From the NCBI GenBank assembly GCA_022640915.1, contig JALCCT010000002.1, positions 147,524 to 211,523 of the forward strand: DNA of 64,000 bases, given 5' to 3'. Below the pieces are notes generated by a model that made no database searches, was not told where the DNA came from, and was given only the letters and a program-made list of their open reading frames with translations. Below are positions 21,189 to 29,065 of this stretch, piece after piece. Within the stretch, counting starts at the first letter, position 1; every line of letters starts with the position of its first letter. This DNA is from Bifidobacterium sp. GTDB taxonomy: Bacteria; Actinomycetota; Actinomycetes; Actinomycetales; Bifidobacteriaceae. The position numbers were made by a program, and so were the translations under genes.

Positions 21189-22181
21189 TCAGCCTTTGAC
21201 CGCGCCGATCATCACGCCTTTGTTGAAGTACTTCTGCAGGAACGGATAGAGGACCAGCAGCGGCACCGTGGACACTATGATGATGCCGAACTTTATCTGA
21301 TCCGCAAAATTCTGCGCCTCAGAAGCAGTCATGCTGGCATTGTTCGCACCGTTATTCGCCTGGTTGGCGATGAGGATCATCTGCAGCACATTCTGCAAGG
21401 GCTGCTGATCCTGGTTACGGATGTAGATCAGACCGGTGAAGAAATCATTCCAGTGCCCGACGAAGCAATACAGCCCGATGACCGCAAGAACAGCGCTCGA
21501 AAGCGGCAGCACGATCTTGAAGAAGAAACCGAAATAGGATACGCCGTCGACTCGAGCCGAGTCTCGCAGCTCTTCAGGTATCGAACTTTCAAAGAACGAC
21601 CGGGCAATGATCATGTTGTATACGCCGAATGCTCCCGGCAGGATGAAGACCCACATGCTGTTAAGCAGTCCGAGCTGCTTCATGAGCAGATAGCTGGGGA
21701 TCAAACCGCCGCTGAAGAACATGGTGAATGCGAACAGGAACATAATGATGCGTCTGGGCTTAAATTCCCTGCGCGAGAGCGCGAAAGCGGCCGGGATTGT
21801 GACGATGAGGTTCACTGCAGTGCCGACGACGGTGTACAGGATGGTGTTGCGATAGCCTATCCAAATGCGGCTGTCGGTGAGGATCTTGGCATACCCCTGC
21901 ACGCTGAATCCCTTAGGGAGAATAGAGACCTGGCCCTGCGCCACAGCGGTGGGGTCAGAGAATGACGCAATGACGATGAACCAGAGCGGATAGATAACAG
22001 CCGCCACGATCACGGCGATGATCACGGCGATGATCGTATCGACTATCCAATCAGAAACCGTTTTTTTCTGCGACGTATGCTTGTTGAACGGTATCGTCGA
22101 GTGCGGCTCTTTCGCCGCAGGCCCAACCGCGATTGCGGACAGAGGTGCCTGCGCGACCGAAGTATGAAGAGAACTTGCCAT
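21189..22181 (-). CDS. Carbohydrate ABC transporter permease (LplC-like, CUT1)
   Basis: A 330-residue inner-membrane subunit with about six hydrophobic segments. A polar N-terminal extension of about 30 residues precedes the first helix. The conserved cytoplasmic EAA loop appears as PEELRDSARVDGVSYFGFFFKIVLPLS near residue 210, which docks the ATPase. The C-terminus FLQKYFNKGVMIGAVKG is a hallmark of CUT1 permeases. The ATG lies 16 bp past the stop of the first permease gene, with GGAAAG upstream. No ATPase gene is in the locus, so a shared MsmK-type ATPase must energise it. Confidence 0.92.
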   Translation of the reverse strand: MASSLHTSVAQAPLSAIAVGPAAKEPHSTIPFNKHTSQKKTVSDWIVDTIIAVIIAVIVAAVIYPLWFIVIASFSDPTAVAQGQVSILPKGFSVQGYAKILTDSRIWIGYRNTILYTVVGTAVNLIVTIPAAFALSRREFKPRRIIMFLFAFTMFFSGGLIPSYLLMKQLGLLNSMWVFILPGAFGVYNMIIARSFFESSIPEELRDSARVDGVSYFGFFFKIVLPLSSAVLAVIGLYCFVGHWNDFFTGLIYIRNQDQQPLQNVLQMILIANQANNGANNASMTASEAQNFADQIKFGIIIVSTVPLLVLYPFLQKYFNKGVMIGAVKG

Positions 22182-22197
22182 GGTATTCGCCGCTTTC

Positions 22198-23160
22198 CTA
22201 GAAGATGCTCGTGTTGCTGGTCCGCTTGGCAATCGCATTCGCCATCACCAGGAAGAAGAAGTTCACAACAGAATTGAACAGGCCAATAGCCGTTGAATAT
22301 GAGAATTGATTATCGAGTATGCCTATGCGGTACGTGTATGTCGATATCACTTCAGACGCTGTGACATTGAGCGTATTCTGCATCAGCCAAACTTTTTCGA
22401 ATCCGACGCCGAGCACTGAGCCCATGTTGAGGATCAGCAGTACTCCGATGGTGGGCATGATCGTGGGAATGTCAACATAGCGAATCAGCTGGAGCCGCCC
22501 GGCGCCATCGATACGTGCCGCCTCATACAAGGCCAGGTCAACGGAAGACAAGGCCGCAAGATAGATAATGCAGTTCCATCCGGCATGCTGCCAGACCTCG
22601 GAAATCCAATAGATCGGCGCGAAGGCGTTCGGGTCGCCCATGAGGCTTGTCTTGCCGAAGAAACGGCCCAGCAGACCGGTGCCCGGGGAAAGGAATATCT
22701 GCAATATGGAAACCATGACCACAGTGGAGATGAAATGCGGCATGTATGTAATCGTCTGCACGAAGCCTTTGATCTTCGAGCTGCCGATCTGATTAATGAG
22801 CAACGCAAGGACGATGGGGGCAATGAATCCCATCACCAACGTCCACATGCTGATACGGAATGTGTTCGTGATGATCTCGACGAACAACGGGTCGTTGAAG
22901 AACTTCTCGAAGTATTTCCAGCCGGCAAACCGGCCTCCGGTCAGTCCTTTGGTGAAATCGAAATCCTTGAAGGCCAACTGGATGCCATACATGGGGATGT
23001 AGGCAAATACCACGACGAAAAGAATCGACGGCAGCACGAACACCCATAATTGCCAGTACAGTCGGAAATGCTCGACGATTCTCGCGAAGAACGACATATG
23101 CCTTCGTTCCGCACTGTTGTCTTTCGCTACGGCCTGCGAGCCGTGTTGAATTGCATCCAT
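22198..23160 (-). CDS. Carbohydrate ABC transporter permease (LplB-like, CUT1)
   Basis: A 320-residue membrane subunit with six hydrophobic segments. LYWQLWVFVLPSILFVVVFAYIPMYG near residue 28 is the typical first helix, and the EAA loop is LALYEAARIDGAGRLQLIRYVDIP near 225. The open frame runs on upstream to 23607 but that part overlaps the GH13 gene. The ATG at 23160 has GAGAGGAATCTC directly before it and is the real start. It sits 16 bp after the GH13 stop codon and pairs with the downstream LplC-like permease. Confidence 0.93.
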   Translation of the reverse strand: MDAIQHGSQAVAKDNSAERRHMSFFARIVEHFRLYWQLWVFVLPSILFVVVFAYIPMYGIQLAFKDFDFTKGLTGGRFAGWKYFEKFFNDPLFVEIITNTFRISMWTLVMGFIAPIVLALLINQIGSSKIKGFVQTITYMPHFISTVVMVSILQIFLSPGTGLLGRFFGKTSLMGDPNAFAPIYWISEVWQHAGWNCIIYLAALSSVDLALYEAARIDGAGRLQLIRYVDIPTIMPTIGVLLILNMGSVLGVGFEKVWLMQNTLNVTASEVISTYTYRIGILDNQFSYSTAIGLFNSVVNFFFLVMANAIAKRTSNTSIF

Positions 23161-23176
23161 GAGATTCCTCTCCATT

Positions 23177-24997
23177 CTAGATCTGATAAGCGAATGCGGA
23201 CCAAGGAGAGAGCTTTCCCTTGGCGACTTGAGCGGCAAGGGCATCGCTGTCCTCGTTGGCAATGAGTACCTTTTCGGCATCAATGCCGTTGACCAGCAGC
23301 AAACTGGTTTCGACAGGCAACGACGCACTCTTCGAGCTGACGTTGACGACAACCAGCACCCGGCGCTCGGCGATCGACCTCGTGAAAGCGTAAATGCACT
23401 CGTCGTCGCCATCCACCAATTGGAACACGCCCGCGGCGATGACGCTGTCGCTGTGACGAAGGGCGATAAGCTTGCGGTAGAACGAAAGCACCGAGTCGGG
23501 GTTTGCGCACTCGGCATCAACGTTGATTTGGGATTTATTGGCGTTGACCGCCAGCCAAGGCTTCGTCTTCGCACCAGGATCGGTAAAACCAGCGAACTGG
23601 CTGTCATCCCATTGCATCGGCGTGCGCGAATTATCGCGGCTCACCTTCGCAAGCGACTCCAGCATCGATGCGGCGTCTTGGACATGCGCCTCGTCGACCC
23701 GCTGATGGTACGCGTTGATCGATTCGAGATCTTGATATTGATCCAGCCGGGTGAAACCGGCGTTGGTCATGCCTATTTCCTCGCCCTGATAAATATAGGG
23801 AGTGCCTTTGTGCATATGCAGCAGTAACCCCAAGGCCTTGGCAGACTTGACCCGAAGCTCCGGCGAAGAGGTATCGCCCCACCGCGACAAGGAACGAGGC
23901 TGGTCATGGTTATTGAGGTACAGGCTCGCCCAGCCCTTCGATCTGACGGCATCCTGCTGCTCAGCCATGGCGTGCTTGAGATCAGGCAGATGCAACGGCA
24001 CCATATTCCACTTCGCACCGCGCTGATCGACACCCATATGGTCAAACAAGAAGAGCATATCGAGCTCGTTATTCGCCGGATCGGTGATGGCCTCGTTACG
24101 TTTCGGGGAGATGCCTTGCCCTTCGCCGACCGTAAGATACCCTTCCCTGCCTGCAAACACCTCGCGACGCATCTCCTGGAGGAATTCGTCAAGCCTCGGG
24201 CCGTCCATGCTGAAAGGCCAAGGGCTGGAATAGCCCTCTTCACCAACGGGTTCATCCTCGATGTCGCCGCCGAACTCGCCAGGCAGATGCCCCTTGGCAT
24301 CGATGCGTTTGGAGATCAACGTGATGACATCCATGCGGAAGCCGTCTACACCGCGATCAAGCCACCAGTTCATCATGTCGTAAACGGCATGCCGTACATC
24401 CGGGTTCTCCCAGTTGAGATCCGGTTGCTTTTTGGAGAACGTATGGAGGTAATACTCGCCACGCACGGGATCATACTGCCAGGCGGAGCCTCCAAAGGTT
24501 CCCCCCCAGCGATTGGGCTCAGCGCCAGGCGTTCCCGGCTCGCAGCCTTCGCGGGCAGGGCGCCACCAATACCAATCCGCATAGGGCGATTGACGGTCCC
24601 GGGAAGCTTGGAACCATGCATGTTCATCTGACGTGTGGTTGACTACCAGATCCATGACGATCTTGATGCCAAGCGCGTGGGCCTTGCCCAGCAACGCATC
24701 CATATCCGCGAGCGTGCCAAACATCGGATCGATATCACGGTAGTCGGAGATGTCGTAGCCGTTATCATCCTGAGGCGAACGATAGACGGGGCTGAGCCAT
24801 ATTGCATCGATGCCGAGCTCGGCCAAATACTCAAGACGCGAGGTGATGCCTTTGAGATCGCCGAATCCGTCGCCGTTGCTGTCCTGGAAGGAACGGGGGT
24901 AAATCTGATAAACGACCGCATTGGCCCACCACGGGTTCGGACTGGCTCCATTGGTGCGGATAGTATCGGGCACGGTCTTTCGCTGCCTGGTAGTCAT
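23177..24997 (-). CDS. GH13 alpha-glucosidase / oligo-1,6-glucosidase
   Basis: A 606-residue cytosolic glucosidase with the (beta/alpha)8 barrel. Region I is DLVVNHTSDEH near 125, region II GFRMDVITL (nucleophile Asp) near 220, region III TVGEGQG (acid/base Glu) near 290, and region IV NHDQPRS (Asp) near 370. The VYQIYPRSFQDSNGDGFGDLKGI start is typical of oligo-1,6-glucosidases and related alpha-glucosidases. It likely releases glucose from imported isomalto-oligosaccharides or similar. The start used (MTTRQRK) has a weak AAGAAG upstream. Two earlier ATGs exist. Confidence 0.92.
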   Translation of the reverse strand: MTTRQRKTVPDTIRTNGASPNPWWANAVVYQIYPRSFQDSNGDGFGDLKGITSRLEYLAELGIDAIWLSPVYRSPQDDNGYDISDYRDIDPMFGTLADMDALLGKAHALGIKIVMDLVVNHTSDEHAWFQASRDRQSPYADWYWWRPAREGCEPGTPGAEPNRWGGTFGGSAWQYDPVRGEYYLHTFSKKQPDLNWENPDVRHAVYDMMNWWLDRGVDGFRMDVITLISKRIDAKGHLPGEFGGDIEDEPVGEEGYSSPWPFSMDGPRLDEFLQEMRREVFAGREGYLTVGEGQGISPKRNEAITDPANNELDMLFLFDHMGVDQRGAKWNMVPLHLPDLKHAMAEQQDAVRSKGWASLYLNNHDQPRSLSRWGDTSSPELRVKSAKALGLLLHMHKGTPYIYQGEEIGMTNAGFTRLDQYQDLESINAYHQRVDEAHVQDAASMLESLAKVSRDNSRTPMQWDDSQFAGFTDPGAKTKPWLAVNANKSQINVDAECANPDSVLSFYRKLIALRHSDSVIAAGVFQLVDGDDECIYAFTRSIAERRVLVVVNVSSKSASLPVETSLLLVNGIDAEKVLIANEDSDALAAQVAKGKLSPWSAFAYQI

Positions 24998-25068
24998 GTT
25001 TCTTCTTGCTTCTTCTCTGCCTCGCATGATGCGAATGCGTAGGGCAGTCCTTGTTGGCACATCATTGC

Positions 25069-25096
25069 GGGAGCGGCCGCGTTGCCGGCCGCTCCC
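25069..25096 (-). terminator. Intercistronic GC-rich hairpin after the substrate-binding protein gene
   Basis: Perfect 10-bp arms GGGAGCGGCC and GGCCGCTCCC enclose an 8-nt loop, 36 bp past the lipoprotein stop codon and before the GH13 gene. It has no T-run, so it is better read as a partial terminator or 3' stabiliser, allowing more lipoprotein than permease to be made. Confidence 0.65.
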
Positions 25097-25131
25097 CCAA
25101 TTTCATCGCCTCGACGCCTTAGCGATCTGAA

Positions 25132-26769
25132 TCACTTCTCGCTGTTCAGATTGACGCCGATCTTATCCATATTCTTTTGGAAGGAGTCGTAGACCTGCTG
25201 ATAGGTTGCGACGTTCTCATCGATCTTGTTCTTCTTCAGATAGGACACATAGGTGTCCCAGTCCTTGTCGACGCCGCCCTTGGTGACCCATGTCGCGAAC
25301 TTGCTCATCGCGTACTGCGTGATGCCGGTATTGTTGGCGTTGACCGTGTTCGTCTGGTCGGTTGTCATAGGCATGTTCGAGTAGAAGATGTCCTTGTTGA
25401 AATCGACGTTCTTGTAGTTCTCGTCATAGACAGCGTCGGCCTTCTTCCATTCGTCGCTCTCCGCCTGAGTCTCCTTCGGATAGTCGAGCTTCATGTCGTT
25501 GCTGATCCAGCCCGGGGCACGATCGGCGAGCGACTGGTAGAACTGCCAATCGTCTTCATGACCCTTGGGAGCCTGCAGAATCTCGTAGTGGTTGACAGCG
25601 ATTTTCTTCACCGCAGTCCCGAAGGAACCGAAATGCGCCTGCACGGAAACGTCGGGGCTGTAGAAGGCATCGACGAGCTTGATGGCCGCATCCTTATTCT
25701 TCACGTTGGCAGAGATCACTGCGCGATACGGTGAATACGAGGCATCGTCACCGTTGTAGCCCCATACCGGAGCTTCCTTCTGATCCGCAGTCTGCTTCAG
25801 AGCTGGAATCGTGATGTACTGGTCGGCGAGGGGCTTACCGAACGTTCCGGTCGGCGCATACAGCCAGGTCATGCCTACCGTGGCCTTGCCATTGCTGCCC
25901 TTGAGCCCGGCGGTGTACTGGGACCAATCGTGGGTGAATGCCTGGGAGGAGATCACACCGTCAGACCACAGCTTATGCAGGTATTCGACAAGGCTCTTAT
26001 AACGAGGATCAGTAAGATAGTTGGCGACCTTCCCATCCTTTACATAAATGCCAAGGGGACCGAACGGTACGACGATGCCCATGCTGGAAAGCAGCACGTT
26101 GGGCTGGAACAGCCCGAAACCGCTGGTATCGGGCGCATTGAAATCAAGCGGAACCTCATCGGCCTTGCCATTGCCGTTAGGATCTTGGGTCTTGAAGGCC
26201 TTGAGCACGGTTTCAAGCTCGTCCCAAGTCGTAGGCACCTTGAGGCCAAGCTTGTCGAGCCAGGTCTTGTTGATGAACATATGGTTGCTTGTGCGGGAAG
26301 CAAGCTGGGGCTGGATTTCAGGAGTACCCATGATCTTGCCGTCTGTTGTCGACGAGATCGCTTGTGCGTAGGGTTCAGCTTTGAACGCCTTTGACAGATT
26401 CGGCATGTTCTTGAGCTCAGGCTTCAGATCAAGGAACAGGCTGCTGTACTGGCTCATATCGCTCGTGCCGAAACCGCTGAGGGTGACATCGGCCACTTCA
26501 CCTGCGGTCAACGAGGCCTTTTTCTGCTGATCCCAAGAAGAATCGGCGACTTCCTGCCACTTGATCGTGCAGCCGCACGCCTTTTCAAGATCTTTGGTCC
26601 ACGCCTGTTTCGCCATGCCCTGCATACGTGAATCGTGGACGACCTGAACCGTGAGCACGGGCTTGCCGTTTTCCATGCCATCGGATGAGCCGCTGCCGCA
26701 GCCAGCCAATGCCAGTGGCAAGGCGCACGCCAAAGCACCGACCTTCCATGCCACACTTTTCTTCATCAT
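25132..26769 (-). CDS. Carbohydrate ABC transporter substrate-binding lipoprotein (LplA-like)
   Basis: A 545-residue extracytoplasmic binding protein. The lipoprotein signal peptide ends in the lipobox ALAGC with Cys24 as lipidation site. The length is that of the large LplA-type CUT1 binding proteins, which carry longer oligosaccharides or glycosides than MalE-like proteins. A GAGGAG eight bases before the ATG fixes the start. It is the first gene of the operon, with a promoter and palindromes upstream shared with the divergent LacI regulator. The ligand is probably an alpha-glucoside, judged from the two glucosidases behind it. Confidence 0.92.
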   Translation of the reverse strand: MMKKSVAWKVGALACALPLALAGCGSGSSDGMENGKPVLTVQVVHDSRMQGMAKQAWTKDLEKACGCTIKWQEVADSSWDQQKKASLTAGEVADVTLSGFGTSDMSQYSSLFLDLKPELKNMPNLSKAFKAEPYAQAISSTTDGKIMGTPEIQPQLASRTSNHMFINKTWLDKLGLKVPTTWDELETVLKAFKTQDPNGNGKADEVPLDFNAPDTSGFGLFQPNVLLSSMGIVVPFGPLGIYVKDGKVANYLTDPRYKSLVEYLHKLWSDGVISSQAFTHDWSQYTAGLKGSNGKATVGMTWLYAPTGTFGKPLADQYITIPALKQTADQKEAPVWGYNGDDASYSPYRAVISANVKNKDAAIKLVDAFYSPDVSVQAHFGSFGTAVKKIAVNHYEILQAPKGHEDDWQFYQSLADRAPGWISNDMKLDYPKETQAESDEWKKADAVYDENYKNVDFNKDIFYSNMPMTTDQTNTVNANNTGITQYAMSKFATWVTKGGVDKDWDTYVSYLKKNKIDENVATYQQVYDSFQKNMDKIGVNLNSEK

Positions 26770-26844
26770 GTGAAATCTCCTCTTTGATCTTCCTCGCAAC
26801 GTCTTAGTCACTAGGAGCCGAGTCGTCTTGTATCGGCGAGCACC

Positions 26845-26873
26845 ACTGTAGCGTACATGATTTTATTTCGCAA
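26845..26873 (-). promoter_or_regulatory. Promoter of the glucoside operon
   Basis: On the minus strand TTGCGA (26873-26868) and TACAGT (26850-26845) are separated by exactly 17 bp, a near-consensus housekeeping promoter. Transcription would start about 70 bp upstream of the lipoprotein ATG. An imperfect palindrome with ACATGA/TCATGT ends (26855-26883) spans the -35 box and spacer. Confidence 0.65.
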
Positions 26874-26881
26874 ATTTTCAT

Positions 26882-26896
26882 GTTGTTTCATACAAC
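26882..26896. promoter_or_regulatory. LacI-type operator candidate
   Basis: GTTGT and ACAAC arms flank a 5-nt centre (TTCAT). It lies nine bases upstream of the -35 box of the glucoside operon and about 75 bp before the divergent LacI gene, so it could control both directions. Further short symmetrical elements (GCTTAAGC at 26909-26916, and GCATC/GATGC arms at 26919-26934) lie nearer the regulator gene. Confidence 0.5.
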
Positions 26897-26972
26897 GTCG
26901 CGGTTGCTGCTTAAGCTGGCATCGATACAGATGCGCTTACAGGCTGTTTGAACTGGATGGAACCAACCGAAT

Positions 26973-27989
26973 ATGGCTACGAAACTTGCGGATATCGCTC
27001 AAAAGGCAGAGGTGAGCCAGGCGACCATCTCTCGCGTCATCAATGGCAAACCTGGCGTGTCGCAGGACACCAGGAAAAAGGTTCTCGACACCCTATCGTC
27101 CATGGGGATGGCGAAGGAACAGCTTCAGCGCAATGAGACCAGACTCGTGGCGCTGATCACCCCAGACCTCTCCAACCCCATATTCCCTGAGTTCATTACC
27201 GAATTCGTCACGCTGCTCGCCCAACACGGGCTGCTCGCCGTTGTGTGCACCTACACCCCATCGGGCGCATCGGAGTCACAATTCCTCACTATGCTGCAGA
27301 ACCAGCCGATAGGGGCGGCGATATTCCTCGCCGGCATCTACGACACCCGCAACACGAATCTGTCTATATATCGGTCCCTCTCGGAACGCGGCATCCCCTG
27401 CGCATTCCTCAACGGCGCCCCGAGAGACATGGACGGCCTTTACGCCGGCACCGATGACGGCAGCGCCATCACCATGGCACTGCGCCACCTCGTCGACCTT
27501 GGCCATACCCGAATCGGCCTGCTGCTGGGAGATCGGGACCATTATCCCAGCATCCTTAAATACCAAGCTGCCCAGCAGTTCTTCGCCGATCGTCAACTCG
27601 TCCGGAATGAAAGCCTTTACGCGTGGACCACATACGGCACTGAGTCGGGACGCATGACTGCCCGCAATCTCCTGGAACAAGGAGTCACCGCCATCGCATG
27701 CGCCAGCGATCAACTGGCCCTCGGCACCATCCGCGCGGCACAATCAATGGGCCTATCAGTTCCCGGCGATATCTCGGTCACCGGGTACGACGATTCGCCG
27801 GAAATGAGCACGATCTGCCCTTCACTCACCACCGTGCGTCAGCCCGTAGGCAAGATCAGCAGATCAGTGGTCAATGGCATTCTGGCAATGATGGAGAGTC
27901 CGAAACTGGCGAAACGACGCGACACATTGTATTTCGAGCCGGAACTCGTCGTTCGCGAATCCACCGGCCGCTGCAGGCCACGTGCATGA
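26973..27989 (+). CDS. LacI/GalR-family transcriptional regulator
   Basis: A 338-residue regulator. The helix-turn-helix occupies residues 3-25 (TKLADIAQKAEVSQATISRVI), followed by the hinge. The rest is a periplasmic-binding-protein-like sensor domain with GISVTGYDDSPEMS-type family motifs near 265 (here GDISVTGYDD). It is divergent from the glucoside ABC/GH operon, with palindromes in the shared 203-bp region. It therefore probably represses that operon until a sugar or phosphosugar binds. The ATG is the natural start, with GGATGG fourteen bases or more upstream. Confidence 0.93.
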   Translation: MATKLADIAQKAEVSQATISRVINGKPGVSQDTRKKVLDTLSSMGMAKEQLQRNETRLVALITPDLSNPIFPEFITEFVTLLAQHGLLAVVCTYTPSGASESQFLTMLQNQPIGAAIFLAGIYDTRNTNLSIYRSLSERGIPCAFLNGAPRDMDGLYAGTDDGSAITMALRHLVDLGHTRIGLLLGDRDHYPSILKYQAAQQFFADRQLVRNESLYAWTTYGTESGRMTARNLLEQGVTAIACASDQLALGTIRAAQSMGLSVPGDISVTGYDDSPEMSTICPSLTTVRQPVGKISRSVVNGILAMMESPKLAKRRDTLYFEPELVVRESTGRCRPRA

Positions 27990-28138
27990 CGCACCAAGGA
28001 TCTTCGACATTTTGCCCAGCGGGCGACAGCTATCAATCGGCGACAACCAAACTACTATCATGCAAGAAAACTGCAAAATGAAAGAAACAATACTATACGA
28101 GAATAGCTCAGTCGTTGCCGGTGAATGACACATAATGC

Positions 28139-28179
28139 TATGCCGCAGCGGTGCCATGTAAACGCACCACTGCGGCATA
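28139..28179. terminator. Stem-loop downstream of the LacI gene
   Basis: Fifteen-bp arms (28139-28153 and 28165-28179) with one mismatch enclose an 11-nt loop, 150 bp past the regulator stop codon and ahead of the convergent reductase gene. A second GC-rich hairpin follows at 28200-28218. Confidence 0.55.
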
Positions 28180-28199
28180 CATCAGAAGGCAGCGTCATA

Positions 28200-28218
28200 G
28201 GCGGGCCCGAGGCCCGCC
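28200..28218. terminator. Second stem-loop in the convergent gap
   Basis: Perfect 8-bp arms GGCGGGCC and GGCCCGCC enclose CGA, 50 bp beyond the stop codon of the convergent FMN reductase. It would mainly serve the minus-strand gene. Confidence 0.55.
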
Positions 28219-28267
28219 ACACGTCGACCGAGTCAATCAGCCGACGGACATCTTCGGTTCGACGCCC

Positions 28268-28816
28268 TTACTCGCTAATGGTGGCTTCGCTGTTGACATG
28301 CTTGACGAAAGCCTTCACAAAGGTTGCGATGAATCCTTCCGCGGCAGGAACGAGATCACCCTTCTCATCGAGCCCGGTAAGCGCGTTGAAGTAAACTTCG
28401 GGCTGGCCCATAATCTTCATATCAAGGAACAGCAGCACATTGCGCAAAGCTGCCTGGGCCTGCGTGGCGCCGAGAGCGCCGCCTGATGCACCGATAACCG
28501 CCGCAGGTTTGCCGGCGAAGGAGTTATAGCCCCACGGACGCGAACCCCAATCGATGGCGTTTTTCAGTACGCCGGAGAAGCTGCGGTTATATTCCGGCGT
28601 AACGAACAACACGCCGTCGGCGCCTTCGACCAGCTGTTTGAGCTCGGTTGCTTGAGCAGGGAAATCCGCCTCAAGATCTTGGTTGAACAGCGGCAGATCG
28701 AGATTCGCGTAGACGAATTTCACACCTTCCGGCAGCAAACGCTCGATGGCTTTGGCAAGTCGCAGATTGAAAGAGTCCTTGCGCAGCGAACCTACAAGGA
28801 CGGCTATGGTGGTCAT
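28268..28816 (-). CDS. NADPH-dependent FMN reductase / azoreductase family
   Basis: A 182-residue flavodoxin-fold oxidoreductase. The phosphate-binding loop is VGSLRKDSFNLRLAKA (residues 8-23), the flavin contact FVTPEYNRSFSGVLKNAIDWGSRP is near residue 75, and a glycine-rich IGASGGALGATQAQ is near 110. These are the signatures of the YieF/ChrR-like FMN reductases, which pass electrons from NAD(P)H to quinones, azo dyes or metals. AAGAGAA precedes the ATG. It is divergent from the ATP-grasp-like gene with a 250-bp intergenic region. Confidence 0.92.
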   Translation of the reverse strand: MTTIAVLVGSLRKDSFNLRLAKAIERLLPEGVKFVYANLDLPLFNQDLEADFPAQATELKQLVEGADGVLFVTPEYNRSFSGVLKNAIDWGSRPWGYNSFAGKPAAVIGASGGALGATQAQAALRNVLLFLDMKIMGQPEVYFNALTGLDEKGDLVPAAEGFIATFVKAFVKHVNSEATISE

Positions 28817-28987
28817 GAATGTTCTCTTTTCATATCGAGGCGGGTCTGATCAAACCGGATAGGCTTGAATAACTAATATGATATGAAATAGTGTGGGATT
28901 CCGACGACGATTGCCCTGACAGAAAAGCGGGAATAATCTGGCGTTTCGCAACCTTAGAAGTGGCACATGTCCGGGCGGGATACCGTT

Positions 28988-29020
28988 CGCCGCGGTAAGA
29001 CGGTAAATCTTACTGCGGCG
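28988..29020. promoter_or_regulatory. Leader hairpin upstream of the ATP-grasp-like gene
   Basis: Thirteen-bp arms CGCCGCGGTAAGA and TCTTACTGCGGCG pair with one mismatch around a 7-nt loop. It ends 46 bp before the preferred start codon. The core GGTAA/TTACC occurs twice more nearby (TACCG at 28981 and CTTACCG near 29026), so alternative pairings are possible. Confidence 0.5.
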
Positions 29021-29065
29021 CGCAACTTACCGGGCGAATCAGGCGCCGGCAGAAAGGCGATGCAT

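Noticed and set aside
22198..23607. Long 469-residue reading of the first permease gene
   Set aside because: The first 149 residues overlap the GH13 gene and lack permease features. A good ribosome binding site marks the start at 23160.
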